DNA of 64,000 nucleotides from contig BSQZ01000053.1 in assembly GCA_033239005.1 (NCBI GenBank), positions 2,586,501 through 2,650,500 of the forward strand. The letters are read 5' to 3'. Source of the stretch: Lamellibrachia satsuma. Lineage: Eukaryota; Annelida; Polychaeta; Sabellida; Siboglinidae. Below, piece after piece: positions 23,845-42,240 of this stretch. How positions within the stretch are numbered: position 1 is the first letter of the stretch; each line of letters opens with the position of its first letter. The notes below the pieces were generated by a model. The model had not been told where the DNA came from. It searched no databases and saw only the letters and a list, made by a program, of their open reading frames with translations. The position numbers were made by a program, and so were the translations under genes.

Positions 23845-26552
23845 TGGACACACATTCTGCGAGACACCGTATTTCATGGCGTTTTAATTTCGCCTCTGAC
23901 GGTACATACGAAAGGTACGATCAGTGTAGTCACGTTAGATGAGCAACTGTATTCAAAGGCCAAGGAACTTCAGTCGGAGAACCCTGAAGTTTGTAGCAAG
24001 ATCTTTCTTCGTCTTGGGAGCTTCCATATTGCCAAAAACTTCATGAAAGCTGTTGGACGGCACTAACAAACTCTGGGCTACAATCTGTGTTGGCAGAAAG
24101 TTCAGTATTTGGTGACAACACAGCTAGTAACAACATGTCAGCAAAATCTTACAACCGAACAATCCGAGCGCACAAACTCACATTGGAGGCCCTGAGGCTA
24201 ATCCTGTGGCCTCAGTTTCTAGGGTGGGCAAAATACCAAGGGTTTGATGATGCAGATCTTCAAAGGTTATCTCAGCAACTGGCACAGTCCTTGGTGACAA
24301 CGGGGAAGACGAAACCCAATCTGAAGTAATGCAGCAGCTGGAAGATGCAGTGCAATTACTGGAGCAGTATGCTGGAGACATTACATGAACATGGTTATGA
24401 TACTGCTAATGTTCATACGCACAGAACGTTTAGGTGTTATGGCAGATGCATAAATCTGCCTTTCTTGCAATGTTGCCATGGTTTGCCCACTATGATCATA
24501 CTAACTACATGAGATGGGGAACAGTGTATGCAACAGGTAAAAGTTTCTCACCCAGATGTGCACCGACTGTTCATGGATGGGCACTTTATTGTAAAATCTA
24601 CACACAAAACATTCAATTAGATCAGTACTGACCTGGCGTTGGAACAGGTTAACAAAGTGGGAAAAGTGGCAAGTGGTCTAGTAGGGATTACCCGATCAAA
24701 CAGCGCGAGGGACAGATGGTGTTTGACATAGAGTGAACGTAGCCGTTTTGTTGACGAGACGTCCGTTATCTTTGGCTTAACTATAGATGATGCACAATAT
24801 GCGCCTTCTGCAAACAAGGATGTCGGCACTTCAAGAATCAAAAGGGGCAGATACCATATTAAAAATCTGGTCTACCAACTGGAACAGGTCTCTGTGTTCA
24901 GTACACATTGTCCAGACTTCACCTGTCTTGCTACTCGGGACATTGCACCTGAAAGCATCAAGACTGCTTTATTCACAACTCAAACACACGCAGAAGACAA
25001 AATCAAAGAGTTCATGGATACTCGGCTATGTAAAAGGGAAGTGGGGATCAACGTGAAGCTGAAACAATCACAAAGATTTAGTCTTAAGAATGTGTACATT
25101 GTTGAGAACAAGATAAACCCGAAACAAAAGGGTAAAACAATAAAGGCTGACAATGTGCTCTTTCATCGATTTCTGGTGGCTAAATATGCAGGGCGTGAGA
25201 TAGACCTCAAGAAGTTGTTGTGTCATGAACTTTCACCAGTTCCACTCGCCATAGCTGGAAATCTACGACCACAAACAAGGCTGCACTTGGAAAGCTTCTA
25301 GAGGAAGATGTGAGAGTTGAAACCCTGCCAACTACAGAACTTAAAACTTGCACCATGATAGATGGATGACCAATGTGCAAGCAATGGGAAAGCCAGCAGG
25401 GTTAAAGATGTTTGGAGATCTTTCTGATGCATTCAGTTATGCGGTATTCAACAATTTCTGCGAGAGATGCACACGGGTAGATGTCGTCTTTGACAGGTAC
25501 CGGAAAGAGTCAATCAAATCAGGAACCCGAGCAAACCGAGGAAGTCAAAGCAGACCTATCCTTCGTAAGATTGACGGCAGATACGTTCCTTTACTGGTCA
25601 ACTGGAAACAATTCATCGACCTCGCAGGTAACAAACTTAATCTTACATAATTCCTGAGTGAACAAATGCTGGTGAAAGCAAACAAAACTTTGCCAAATTG
25701 TGATTTAGTCAAACCTGGAGGCTTTGCTGATGAAACTACAACAGAATCATCCCACGGATCAGATGTCCATCTACTCGAATCGACTCATGAAGAGGCTGAT
25801 ACGCCATTATACTACATGCTACTGCAGCTTGTGAAGCAGGGTTTGAATGTATTATCATCGCGAGTAGAGACACTGATATGTTGGTACTTGTGATTCACTT
25901 TGCCGCACAATGGAGTTGAGAATTATGGATGAGAACAGGAACAGCAAAACAGCGAAGCTTCATTGCTGTTCATGACATACAGTTACCTCCAACTCTCCGA
26001 AGGAACATCCCAGCATATCATGCATTAACATGATGTGACACTGTCAGTCAGCTGAGTGTCCACATGGAAAACATTCCAGAAGCATGCAGTTCTGTTGGAT
26101 CATCTTGGACGTGGAGCTCTTTCTAAAGCCACAGAGAAACAAGAAGAGGAATTCATCTGCAGAATCTCTTCGCCATGCTCTAACGATGCAGCCATTACCG
26201 AAGTGCGTTACAGACTATTTCAGAAATATACCAAATATCGAAAAAAGCTTCCGCCTACCCAGAGTTGTCTTTCCAAACACATCCAACGTACAACCGTAAT
26301 TGGTATTTGGCAACACCCGTCAATAATGGCTGGAACAAGGATCCCACCAGTGGACAACTTCACCTACTGCTGATGGTGGAGGACCCCTTACCACAGGAAT
26401 TCTCAGATATTGTATATTACAAATACAAAAACTGTGCAACTGCAAGATGCACCTGCAGATCCAAGCAGCTAACGTGCACAGGTGCATGCTCATGCAGCGA
26501 TGATATCTGCCGGAACCCATTTACTTCGATGGACGATGAAGAACCAGACTAA
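23845..26552 (+). pseudogene. Transposon-encoded protein remnant with EEADT/DTD nuclease-like motifs and Cys-rich tail
   Basis: Pieces in order: VVTLDEQLYSKAKEL and LRLGSFHIAKNFMKAVG (frame to stop at 24,064); GLQSVLAESS and RTIRAHKLTLEAL (24,070-24,327); LATRDIAPESI (24,894-25,301); YAVFNNFCERCTRVDVVFDRY (25,348-25,650); ESTHEEADT (near 25,785); then in another frame SRDTDMLVLVIHFA (near 25,860) and YHALT.CDTVSQLS (near 26,015); finally PVNNGWNKD and a cluster CTCRSKQLTCTGACSC ending at TAA 26,552. Proteins with this order (LGGFH, RAIR.H, EEADTR, S.DTDV, F.A.TGCDTV, Cys cluster) are common as multi-copy elements in invertebrate genomes. The spaced acidic motifs suggest a PIN-like metal-dependent nuclease (inference). 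At least four frameshifts or stops inactivate it. Confidence 0.7.
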
Positions 26553-26884
26553 TTATCAGTTACACGTGTCCTTCTAATGTCTGTCTTCACAGTTAATGAA
26601 TGAGCATCCCTCATACCCAGTGATTTGGCTGGGATGGGTGTTATTTTGTGCAGAAGAACATTGAACAATCCGTGCCCCTTTCCTGTATGGGGAAATGGTG
26701 GGATTTAACTGACTGGTGGATCAGATTACCATGTGTAACAATATAAGTTTTGATTAATATGTAATCATCAAGTGTGAGGTGATTGTTAATTGGGGCTTAA
26801 TTAAGATATGTTTCCCAATGACTGTAGTGTTTCACTTTCTGACAATCTTGAAAACATGGGGGGTAACATTGATTTGTGCATAAT

Positions 26885-27376
26885 AATAAGTCATTTTCCA
26901 TTGTTTAGCGAAACAGTTGGTTTTGTTTTGTTTGGAAGTGAACTGGCATTATTTCATGATAAAAATAAATGGCATGTACCATGTACGTAAGAAGTTATAG
27001 AAACTATTGTACACTTTTGATCCAGAAACCAAAATAAAATAGTTGTATATTTTGGTACGTTTTATGTTTTTTGTCGAATATTTTAATAATATTGATATAA
27101 TTATTTATCCCTGACATAGTCCTCCTTATTACATATATCTATATACCACAATTAGTTTATGTAGCTCTATAATTAGTAGAGTTACAGCTGATTGTGTATT
27201 CTTTGCAAAATCGCGACAAAATCTCAACACCAACTTCGCTAAATAGCTCACTACACAGTAAAACATCACAATAGAAACTGTCATCCGGGCTGGTTGTGAC
27301 CGGTAAAGGTCATAGATAAATCCTGGCATGGGTGACAGCTTGTAACATTTAGGTACCCCTGATGTCATTTTTTGAG
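26885..27376 (-). repeat. Right terminal inverted repeat of the transposon
   Basis: Inverted counterpart of 22,980-23,460, with small indels. Confidence 0.8.
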
Positions 27377-27699
27377 ATTATTTGCCTAGTCTAATACGAG
27401 TTTATTGTCCAATGAAACATTGGATAATTGTCTTCTGCTTGCTGAGTATTATATGTAAAGACAATAAAATGTTAGGCAAACATGGTAAATAAAAGAAATA
27501 TATACATGAAATGAGTTAATAAAGTAATAACAGTAGTACATACATGAAAGTAGTCCATACAATATAATCATACTGCCTTTACGTACTTACGTTAGTGCAA
27601 TTTAAGACATGCGATCACATACATTATTATAAAATTGCTGTAATTTGGGTAACAATAATCAATTCTTAAGATATTCAACTAAATAAACACACATATATG

Positions 27700-28390
27700 C
27701 ACTGTTCAGCGATCGGCTTGCACATGATGAACACTTAAATCTGAGTTTGTTGAGACGACTTATCGCCTGGGGAACGAAACTGTTTTTGAACATGTTTGTT
27801 TTCTGCATTTTGGACACCGGTATCGTCTTTGCGACGGAAGAAGGTCAAACTCGGTGTTCAGGGAGGCCTGTGATCTTGGAAGCAGTTTTGCAGATGTTGA
27901 GAAGCATATTTTTGTGTGATACAGATATAGCATGGAAAAACAGATACTACAATATCAATATGGTAGAAGTTTGGGGTCAACATGAAATGATCTTAGTTTT
28001 CTTAACAGGTACAGTCTTTGCTGGCACTTTTTGTACACACCTTGAACATGGGGACTAAACGTCATCTTGTTAAGTGTCAAGTGTTACACCAAGATATTTA
28101 AAGATGTCCGATACACAGCCTCACCACCAATACATAGTGGTCCATCAAACTGGCCGCTGGTGCGGAAATCAATGCAGAATTCTTTTGTCTTGCACACATT
28201 CAGTTCTAGGAAATTTTCCTTGCACCACACTGATATCATAGAGACAGTTTTCTCATCAGCGAGGAACGAATCTGACCTGTTCAGGCACGCCACTACTGCT
28301 GCGTCATCTGAGTATTTAATCAGGACATTAGAGTCATATTCGCTCCTTGAGGTCGTTGGTGTACAGGGAGTAAAACTTACCACTTCGTTT
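27700..28390 (-). pseudogene. LINE reverse transcriptase 3' remnant, minus strand
   Basis: On the minus strand from 28,383: IKYSDDAAVVACL (the catalytic Y.DD box), VWCKENFLELNVCKTKEF, then in following frames QQRLYLLRKLRSFHVDPKLL, NICKTASKITG and KNSFVPQAISRLNKL near 27,745. This is the thumb and C-terminal region of a CR1/Rex-like non-LTR retrotransposon. Stops between the blocks make it a dead 5'-truncated copy. It differs from the plus-strand remnant at 22,035. Confidence 0.82.
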
Positions 28391-28805
28391 TATCATGTCG
28401 ACATGTATGTAATATATTGTATGGTTTTTGTGTTGAATACTCTGTTTTGTTGTCTTTGGGACGACTACAAATATATTACCTGTTTCCTGTTGCTGATAAA
28501 ATTATGCATCCAGTGAATGAATTTAGGGGGCATTTGTGTTCAATATTGTTAAATCCTGGAAAATAACTCTGCTATAAGACGTTCAAAACACTGATTTGGT
28601 GTTTTGAACCTAGCATACTCAGTGAAGGCAAATGAGAGGACGATTACACGTGTTGGCGGCACGACTCAAACACGAATAGCGATACCGTGGCTGCTATTTG
28701 GTTTATTTCAACAACATACATTAATACAGAAAGGTACATATGTAAATTGTTTGCGTAATATCTTACAAATGTTACATTGTTTATATAGTAAACATATCCA
28801 GTTCA

Positions 28806-28909
28806 ATTATATGTATATATGTATGTACGTACGTACGTACGTACGTACGTATGTATGTATGTATGTATGTATGTATGTATGTATGTATGTATGTATGTAT
28901 GTATGTATG

Positions 28910-28943
<34 letters not shown>

Positions 28944-28949
28944 TGTATG

Positions 28950-28983
<34 letters not shown>

Positions 28984-29025
28984 TGTATGTATGTATGTAT
29001 GTACGTACGTACGTACGTATGCACA
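28806..29025 (+). repeat. (GTAT)n microsatellite flanked by (GTAC)n
   Basis: About 50 tetranucleotide repeats with GTAC blocks at both ends. Frames on both strands are open only because of the repeat. Confidence 0.97.
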
Positions 29026-29207
29026 CATATGTACAATAATGTGGTGTAATAATGAAGACTATCCCAAGCTAACGTATATCAAATCCTTAATTTTCCGAAG
29101 TGATATATAAACGAGTACATATCGTCTGTAGGGGATGGCAAAAATTGTGTCGATGTATGCGTCAACTAGCAGCCAATAGCGTGACAAATGTCACGTCCGA
29201 CGGGTTG

Positions 29208-33615
<4,408 letters not shown>

Positions 33616-33655
33616 TTTCACGTTGTCCCGAAACTGCTGTGGTTGGCTACTGACA

Positions 33656-33668
33656 GGATTTATATACC
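33656..33668 (-). promoter_or_regulatory. TATA box of the NIDO gene
   Basis: Minus strand 'gggtatataaatcc', about 45-50 bases before the start codon at 33,615, so the 5' leader would be only about 20 bases. Spacing fits a TATA-directed start. Confidence 0.6.
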
Positions 33669-34319
33669 CTACAGATATCGTAATCAGCATGTCAAAATAT
33701 GTGACAACGACGTCATTAGCATTTTATCATACGCCTATAATTTGTCAGAATGCAATTAATTGTCATTTGCCTGTTGTTTGTCTCACCATGAACACATTTG
33801 TTCCTCCCAATATGTATAATGTTTCAAACCATAATATTATATCGCATTAATTGAAAGACGATTAACGCACTTTATTCAGCCTACTTTATATGATATTACA
33901 CAATACTATCAATTACAGATACAACATTGGAGTGCATGCGGAAGTTTCCATTACATTGTGCAATGTGTATGTCACTAAATGACGGTGAAGTTCGGCTGAA
34001 GATAGAAAGAACAAGTTCATGAAATCACTCGCGAACAACGTCCATGACATGTTAGTGTCCACTTTCCGAGATAACACTTATTCTCTCCTTACCATACTAT
34101 CCACCATGGATTTAGGATGTCGTCAGCTCTTTCTGGATGTCAGCGCAATTATATGCACAGTTTCCCATAGATACTGGCTGGCTTTCCCATGTCCAAGTTC
34201 CTGATGGGGAATGAACTAGGCATGAGATACACCGTTAGTTTTTTTCGAAAATAAATCATATTGATTGGAGTAGCTTCATGCCGTTTCCGACCAAATATAA
34301 ATAAATAACATATTACCAA

Positions 34320-34510
34320 GCTGGGACAGGAAAACAGAAATATTGGTATGCAAAATTCGCCACACACACCTTACCCCGCCTAATACGGGCACCACAAATG
34401 GTATTGCGCCTGGATCGGAAACCAACGATTGTTGTGTAGTAGTGCGTCCGACTGTCGGTCGAGGGGACCGGAGTTCGTAACCCACTGGTGTCGTTTTTTA
34501 CAACCCTAAA
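34320..34510 (+). repeat. Second tRNA-derived SINE-like element
   Basis: 'gtagtgcgtccgactgtcgg' resembles an A-box region and 'gagttcgtaaccc' a B box 25 bases later. Its sequence is unlike the SINE modules of U1/U2. Not a plausible folded tRNA as read. Confidence 0.4.
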
Positions 34511-34599
34511 CAAAGAAATCCATAAACAACCATATCAAAACAATATTACTGGACGATCCCAAAACATCGATGTATGATACAATTTAATCTCAGAGCCTC

Positions 34600-34910
34600 C
34601 TCCCCAGCTATGTTAAACTTTAAATAAATATATTTCTACATGGGCAGACAAAATGTAGATTAGTTATCATAGTGTCAAAACCAAATTAATAAATTAACTA
34701 TGTTATAGTGATGCTGTCGAAGTAGCTTTAACAAATCCTCAAGATTATTTGTTTGTTTTTACACGTGAACGGTAACGCCTGAAACCAAATACTCCGCCTA
34801 GTAGTAATATACCTTACTAGATTAATTAGCAGCAATCCAACTTGTTCGTGCATTCGCTTCCAAAGCAGAAATTGTATCCTTTCTCTATCCCAGGCCCGCA
34901 GAACATCAGT
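34600..34910 (-). repeat. Left arm of a large inverted duplication
   Basis: Complement matches 35,870-36,230. On the minus strand it encodes VLRAWDRERIQFLLWKRMHE, followed by QVGLLLINLV and a GT, so it may include an exon. The reading frame extends upstream to 35,063 (111 codons). Product not recognised. Confidence 0.75.
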
Positions 34911-35135
34911 CACAACTGTTGTCGTTTCGAAAGTTTGGAAATTTTGTTCACCCTGTTTATCAGAAGTTACACTAAATGCCACCGGTGCCTTCCACTTCAT
35001 GACTATGCCGGGGAAGTAAAAGATCCCACGCAGGAAAATAGAGAAAACGCTATAAGAGAACATTCTGAAATAAACCAGAACTATGAAGAAATTGCTCTAA
35101 TGTGAAGACGAAGAAGACTACATCTTTGTTTCACG

Positions 35136-35810
<675 letters not shown>

Positions 35811-35869
35811 GTATGCAACATTTCAGTTTCGGACATATATTTTGACTTGTTTGTTAGGAAGTCGTCGAT

Positions 35870-36230
35870 TAATGCAATTGTGCTGCGTGCCTGGGATAGA
35901 CAGAGGATACAATTTCAGTTTTGGAAACGAATGCATCAGCAAGTTGGATTGTTGCTAATTAATGTATTCGAGTGTGGTTTCACTTGGCGAGGTATTTGGT
36001 ATCAGGCGGGACCGTTCACTTGTGCACACAAACAAATAATTTTTCAAAGTTGCACAGTAATTATCAGTAAAATATGCATGCATGTGCATGCTACTTCGAC
36101 AGCATCACCACAAACTATTAAATTAGTGTACGTTGGGCGATATTTTGGAAGCTGCTTTAAAACGAGTTTAGTAATTTGATCTAATCTACATTTTACCTGG
36201 ATATGTTGAAATGTATTTACTAAATGTTGT
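35870..36230 (+). repeat. Right arm of the inverted duplication
   Basis: Encodes VLRAWDRQRIQFQFWKRMHQ then QVGLLLIN in the plus direction, diverged from the left arm at the DNA level but well conserved as peptide. 'gctacttcgacagcatca' at about 36,090 pairs with the complement of 34,712-34,730. A short deletion or insertion separates the arms' outer parts. Confidence 0.75.
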
Positions 36231-36659
36231 CTTAGGAGGAAATAAATTCTACACTATCTGATCAAATGTAAAATTGCTACACTGATGTTATTCTCACTAG
36301 TTTGTATCAAATGCGTTTTTGATATTGAGAGGTTTGCCCCTGAAAAATACTTCCTCGTGGAGTGAGATGATAAACATCCAGAAAATGACTCAATGTAACT
36401 CTTCGAAAAACTTTGTATCCAGTTAACTAACTTATAATATCCAACACCAATAAAGTCAGCAGTCTACATGACATATCATCCCAAGCGTAACCATAAACAA
36501 AACAAACTGAATATGTTTACAATTGACTGCGTTCATTAATGCTACGCGAAAGGAATTGTTTTCTCATAGCAGACAATGCATCGTTGCTTCATAAAATCGT
36601 AAGCCGTCATCTTCAGCCATGAGTGGTGTGTGGCAGGAAGTGGGACGTTATTCCTAAAC

Positions 36660-37510
36660 AAATCTTGCAGTGTACATAGTGTAATATTGAGTAATAATAA
36701 TAAGAAGAAAGATAATACAAGTGTTAGAAGTATGGTTTGTTCATATTCAACACATATGTAGTTTGTAGCATCCACACCAATTATACAATATACACCAATC
36801 ACATCACACGTGACAAGTTGGCCTCAGCATTAGGTGGCATGAGGTGGCGTGATTGGGGAGATGTGGGAAGTTGTCTCTTTGAATGGTGCGACGTGGGAAG
36901 CGGCCCAAAAAAGGTTAGCTCATCAAAAAAGGTGAAAGATGGGACGTTATCCCGCAAAAGGGTGGGAGTTGGGAGATTGACCTCCATACAGGTGGGGAAT
37001 TGGAGGTTGGCCCCCAAAACCGGTGGGAGATAGAAGGTTGAGTCCCCTGCCACACACCCTGCTATGTGCCTTGCCGTTGATCTGCATAATGTAGACAAAT
37101 GGTTGTAATTTAACCGACGCGCGGAGAAACAAATTAAAGACGTAACGTATCACTAATGTATCAAGTCTCGAAACACGATCTCTTTCCGTCTCATAAATGT
37201 TGCAGTAACATCCAAAATCTGTGCCAGCCGACAGGGCCATGACCCAATTATAATACTCTTAAGGGTATTAGGCAATACATGTTTGCCTTTTCCGAGTATT
37301 ATTACCAATACAATTAAAATAATATTTATCCAACTTTATAATGCAGTGTACATAGGGTAATATTAAGTAATAATAATAATAATAAGAAGAAGAAGAAAGA
37401 TAATACAAGTGTTAGAAATATGGTTAGTTCATATTCAACATATATGTAGCTTGTAGCATCCACACCAATTATGCAATATACACCAATCACTTCACACATG
37501 ACAAGTTTTA
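36660..37510 (+). repeat. Direct repeat pair of about 150 bp with a G-rich degenerate array between
   Basis: 36,661-36,815 and 37,341-37,510 share 'gatacaagtgttaga', 'catccacaccaattat' and 'caatatacaccaatcac'. Between them, 36,820-37,050 contains about six degenerate units of roughly 35 bp built on 'ggtggga...ggaggttg.cccc'. No gene was seen from 36,250 to 38,780. Confidence 0.7.
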
Positions 37511-37549
37511 CATTAACCCTTTACAATACATTAATTGAATTGTCAATAT

Positions 37550-38780
37550 GACGTGTTCAACCATACATCTATGTTTGCATAATAGTGTCTATATTTCATA
37601 TAACATGCATTGAAAGTATTGCAGTTAAAATTCAATACAATTACAATATAATACATTTTGCTTATGTTGATCCACAAATATTCATGCGTAGGACCACTGT
37701 CGAAAATACGAGTAAATCAAATGACACATTACTTCAGTGACGCTAGCGGCAACATAATTTTTATTAATTACACAGGCAGATTGGAGAGAAACTGGCAAGC
37801 CCACGTAATAAATAAAGAACTAATTAATTAAACACAACTAATTACAAATATATGTGAATTCAGCTTTGAAATGGCACCATCAAGAAAGCTGGGTTGAACA
37901 AAATAAACAAAACAACATTCGTTTACACCTTTAATCGTCCGTTTAACAAAATTGGCCTAAACCCAAACGTGCAAAAGGCATTTATCGTGCTAATATAAAA
38001 AATATATATTTATATTTAACAAATCACGATTGGTAAAAAAGCCGGCGTTATATTTGGAAGCTAAAATATTGATGCTCCTGTTGAAAATCACATAATATGA
38101 ACATCGCAATAATGAAAAAAACATGTACAATGTGTCAAGAATGTCCACATATCGTAGAAATGTATTAACCTAAAAGTTGCATAAAATAAAGACTACGAAC
38201 AATAAACTGCCCTCGTGTGGGATTTGAACACAAGACCAAAATATGAGCACCCATACACTCTCAGCCGCAAAGGTAGTTGTGTAGGAAATCTGGTTCGGCT
38301 GTTACACTGAAAACGAGCACGATGTTAAATAATTATTTTATTTTATTTTATTGTTTGCGTTATGTCAACATATATTAAGTTCACATTTCCTTGGAATGCA
38401 CTGTATGCGCCTACGACACGACATTTACTCATAACTGGTAAGTTAGTATGAGAGTATAGTTAACTGGTTTTTAAAACAAATACCCGAGGTTTCGTAATAG
38501 AGAAAAGTGGTGATTTCCTCGTGAGTATGACAAAACGGAGACTTGAAAATCTGAATTTAGATAATCAAAGCAGCCAAATGTAGGCACCATTTAATGTAGT
38601 TATCAGATAAATTCAACGCATGAGGGCCCCTTCGACATAGCTACTGGCTTGTGATGGCCAATTGCCATAACATTTTTTTCTAAAATTTATCAATATCAAT
38701 GTTGCAGAAGTCGAGGCGATTTAATTGACGACATGTATATTACATTACTTTATATCATTAGTTTATCGTCGCATGGATTG
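37550..38780. other. AT-rich intergenic stretch, no gene recognised
   Basis: No reading frame with splice support. At 38,205-38,290 the minus strand has a weak tRNA-like string with 'gtgttcaaatccc', probably a decayed SINE. Confidence 0.5.
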
Positions 38781-39418
38781 AGTTGTGAACGTTGAAATAC
38801 ATGTATGTATATCAGTTACCTCTTCCATGAGTGCGGACGAGTCGACGGATTGCTGTTCTGGCAGAAAGCGCTTTGTATACATCAACGACGTAAGTAGGTA
38901 CGTCTGTCTGTCTGTCTGTCTGCCCGCCCAGCAATCTGTCCCACATTGCAAATCAGGAAGGGTCTGTTATTAATGTAGCTGATTCATAGGACATTCAATT
39001 AAAATTGGTGACCTACATATTACTTACTATGGATGTATATTTGATTCACATTAGTCACCTTCATTATATATTATCCGTGTGACATAGATTAAACATGGGT
39101 TAACAATGGGATACTGACTTAGCATTAATTGAACGTTCTGCTATTTATCTTGTGTTGGGGTACAACTGGAGTGACGACAGGACAAACATAATCGAGAGAA
39201 GAACGTGTGCATAGCGTGCCACCCCTCCATCAATCACACTGCCACTTAATCGCCGAGTAGGCGCCGTATACAAAGATATTCTAGCGTAGACAAATTACAA
39301 ACGACGACTCAGAAGGAAAACGACATGTCAACTGGAACTATCACTCAGAGGCCTGGAGTTTGGTGGTATCTGTCCTATACTTATCAATATTAGTGAAATA
39401 ACATCGATAGTAGAGAAG

Positions 39419-39487
39419 ATGTTGTATTCAGTGCTGGTAGTGTTGTTGGCGTTGGCCGTTCTACCATCGCAAGAAAAGGCCGCAAAG
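39419..39487 (+). CDS. Candidate first exon encoding a signal peptide
   Basis: ATG followed by 23 codons, MLYSVLVVLLALAVLPSQEK + AAK, then a GT donor (gtaatt) in phase 0. The hydrophobic core and following polar residues are typical of a secreted protein. No second exon was identified; the next 2 kb are microsatellites. The family is unknown. Confidence 0.4.
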
Positions 39488-39699
39488 GTAATTCAGATGC
39501 ATTATCATGGCGTTCATGATCCTTTAAACCCCCAGCCAGCAGCGCCCCGTTAACTTTTATGTTAACAAAATTAATCAGTTCTAGGAGATATGAACATTTT
39601 TGAGATATAGTAGATGTTTTAGAGATTATTTCGATGTCCATATTATATTGTTTTCACCAGGAGCATCACAATCATACTTGTGGCTCCGCTTTCATGATT

Positions 39700-39783
<84 letters not shown>

Positions 39784-39843
39784 TCATAGGGAGTCGAGAG
39801 AGGGAGGATGGATAGAGAGAGAGAGACAGACAGACAGAGAGAC

Positions 39844-39892
<49 letters not shown>

Positions 39893-39899
39893 CAGAGGC

Positions 39900-39940
<41 letters not shown>

Positions 39941-39995
39941 TAGATAATTGGGAGAGAGAGAGATAGATAGATAGATAGACAGTAGGGAGAGAGAG
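39700..39995 (+). repeat. (GA)n and (GACA)n microsatellite cluster
   Basis: GA runs alternate with ACAG and GATA tetranucleotides. Confidence 0.96.
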
Positions 39996-40418
39996 ATTAA
40001 AATCAATCTATGAACATAGGAGGTGCCCTTAGACAACAATCACACTGACAACAACAGCACACTGTCTTGGTACTTCTTTGGAACCAATATTTCTGTTGAT
40101 TACACCCAGCAGTGACCTAAGACCTTAGACACCTGTAATAGAGACTAGTCCACGGTAGCTTGATAGGTTTTCCAATCTGGGCTCAGTCCATGTGTGTAGA
40201 GCTTGCTAAGTTGGAAGATTTTCTAAAACTAGCCGAGACAGTTAGGGGAAATCCGTAAGACTGCAAACATTGTCCTTCCGTCACCAACTCAACCAGGTAT
40301 TCGCTGTAACCAGGTTTCAACACTTGACGAAACGTGAGTCACACGTGAAGAATGCCGTCTCCTACGATAGTTGAGCAATGGTAGGTTTTTATCGTGTGCC
40401 TTGGAGGACATTAGAGCA

Positions 40419-40600
<182 letters not shown>

Positions 40601-40879
40601 TAAATGTGTATGTGGGGGTTTGGTAGCGTGCGTGTGTGGTAGCGTGCATGCATGCGTATGTGCTCTGTGTGTGCGTACATTTTTACGTACACATGCGTAC
40701 ATATTAAACTCTGGCTTTCGTGCTAGTGATATAGTTATGTGAGTATGCGAGTCTCGTTGACTATATTATATTAGTAATAATTTGTATGTATGTACTGTTC
40801 GTTCATTTTAGCTAGTCACACACACGCACGCGCGCGCGCGTGCGTGCGTGCGTGCGTGCGTGTGTGTGTGACTATATAT

Positions 40880-42230
40880 TTCGTGTCAAATATCTACCTT
40901 GACAACATGCCGGGAGAATATCGTACTCGCCAAGACAACACCGAATTTCACATTGTAGTTTAATACCAACACAATATTGTAATCAAATTACAAAAACAAT
41001 TTGTTCACGCAATTGTAATGAACCTCTCGTAAAATGTTTACTTTCAAGCAACATCTGAAAATAACTCACCGAAATATATCGTATAAATCTCTGTAAATAT
41101 ACACCGTTGACATATTCTCACAACTAACTAATATTAAAAACATACGACGGTAGTTCATGTCGCAGCTGGTTACACTACAATTGTGACATTCAATTTCACT
41201 TATTTCCGTCACGAAAAATACTCTGGTTGATGACTTGGTGAAAACACCTGACAAACGTCGAACATTAGAAACCAACGAATCAGCCTTCTAAGACACCATC
41301 ACAAAACAACGATGATGTACATGTACTTCATGAAACCAATGTAGTTTCATCTAACCCTCTCCCCTACACGAAACTTTGATTTGCATCGAGGCATGTGCAG
41401 TTTCATGTACTTCATATTCGCCAGGTGGCAGTCTAGTCGCTATAATTCAAAGCGGCCTGCATGCGTTCGATATGTGCACCCTTACGAATCACTGAAAATA
41501 AACGATATCATAACGATAATATTCGGAGAATTACTTGACACACGCAACTTCCCGTTGAAGCACTTCTGTCACCACTGTTTGGTGTGAACAAACACACATA
41601 TGGGTGAACCTGCAATACAGTGTCATTATCTACATGCATTAAATTAATACTTAGTTGTAATAAAATAAATCATTGTCGGAACTGTCAGGTGGATCGTATC
41701 TTGTGGCATTCCAATGCTTCGCTACAAAGATTGTGTGATAGTCACTATCTCATTTCTACGTGGTTGCATATGCAAAGTATTAATTGTTGTGATCATTATA
41801 TTTGAATGGTTGGTCTAGTCGTTGTGTGGTGACATTATTACATGTGGCTGTATTACAGCCCACGCACGCAGGTAGTAGAATCAGCGAAGTATGTGGTGAT
41901 TGGTTCGCCGCCGCGACGTATCGCATAGCACACAAGATTCCGCCTTCAGATGGTCCATCGGTTTGAATTGTTCTAAACGTAGCGGCTATCTCGTCATACA
42001 CGAATCAGCGGAAGGTACGAGTTTATTTTTTTGTCTCCAAGTTGAATGACCTCATTCAGAGACTAAAGGCAGCTGTGTGGATTAATCAGAGGCGTTCTTC
42101 AATGAGTCTCCGTTATCCAGTGTAACGTCTACTTTGTGAAGTGATGAAGGGAGATAGCGGTGCTCCTTTGGCAACGTGTCCATTCTCATCTCACCCTCCT
42201 CTGCCGGTGACGCCGACGAGCACGGCTGCT
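40880..42230. other. Intergenic stretch, no gene recognised
   Basis: Short frames only. The minus-strand frame at 41,780-42,001 has no splice sites or motifs that I can support. Confidence 0.5.
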
Positions 42231-42240
42231 GTGGCTTTGT

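Larger units (their letters stand above)
22980..27376 (+). mobile_element. Decayed DNA transposon with about 480-bp terminal inverted repeats
   Basis: The left end (22,980-23,460) and right end (26,885-27,376) are imperfect inverted copies. Both start 'ctcaaaa', reach 'aggggtacctaaatgttaca' (left 23,006; right complement of 27,341-27,360) and share 'ccagttca.ttccaaaca' at the inner end. The interior carries one plus-strand protein broken by frameshifts (see the coding remnant). No clear target-site duplication is visible. The left end lies against a GT microsatellite, and LINE fragments lie on both sides. I could not assign it to a named superfamily. Confidence 0.8.

Noticed and set aside
38205..38290. 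tRNA-like string on the minus strand
   Set aside because: The T-arm sequence is passable (gtgttcaaatccc), but I could not pair an acceptor stem or place an anticodon loop. More likely a decayed SINE.
38785..38905. Possible exon with strong donor (MSADESTDCCSGRKRFVYIND then gtaagt)
   Set aside because: The donor and a weak acceptor exist, but the frame matches no family, two other frames are also open, and no partner exon was found.
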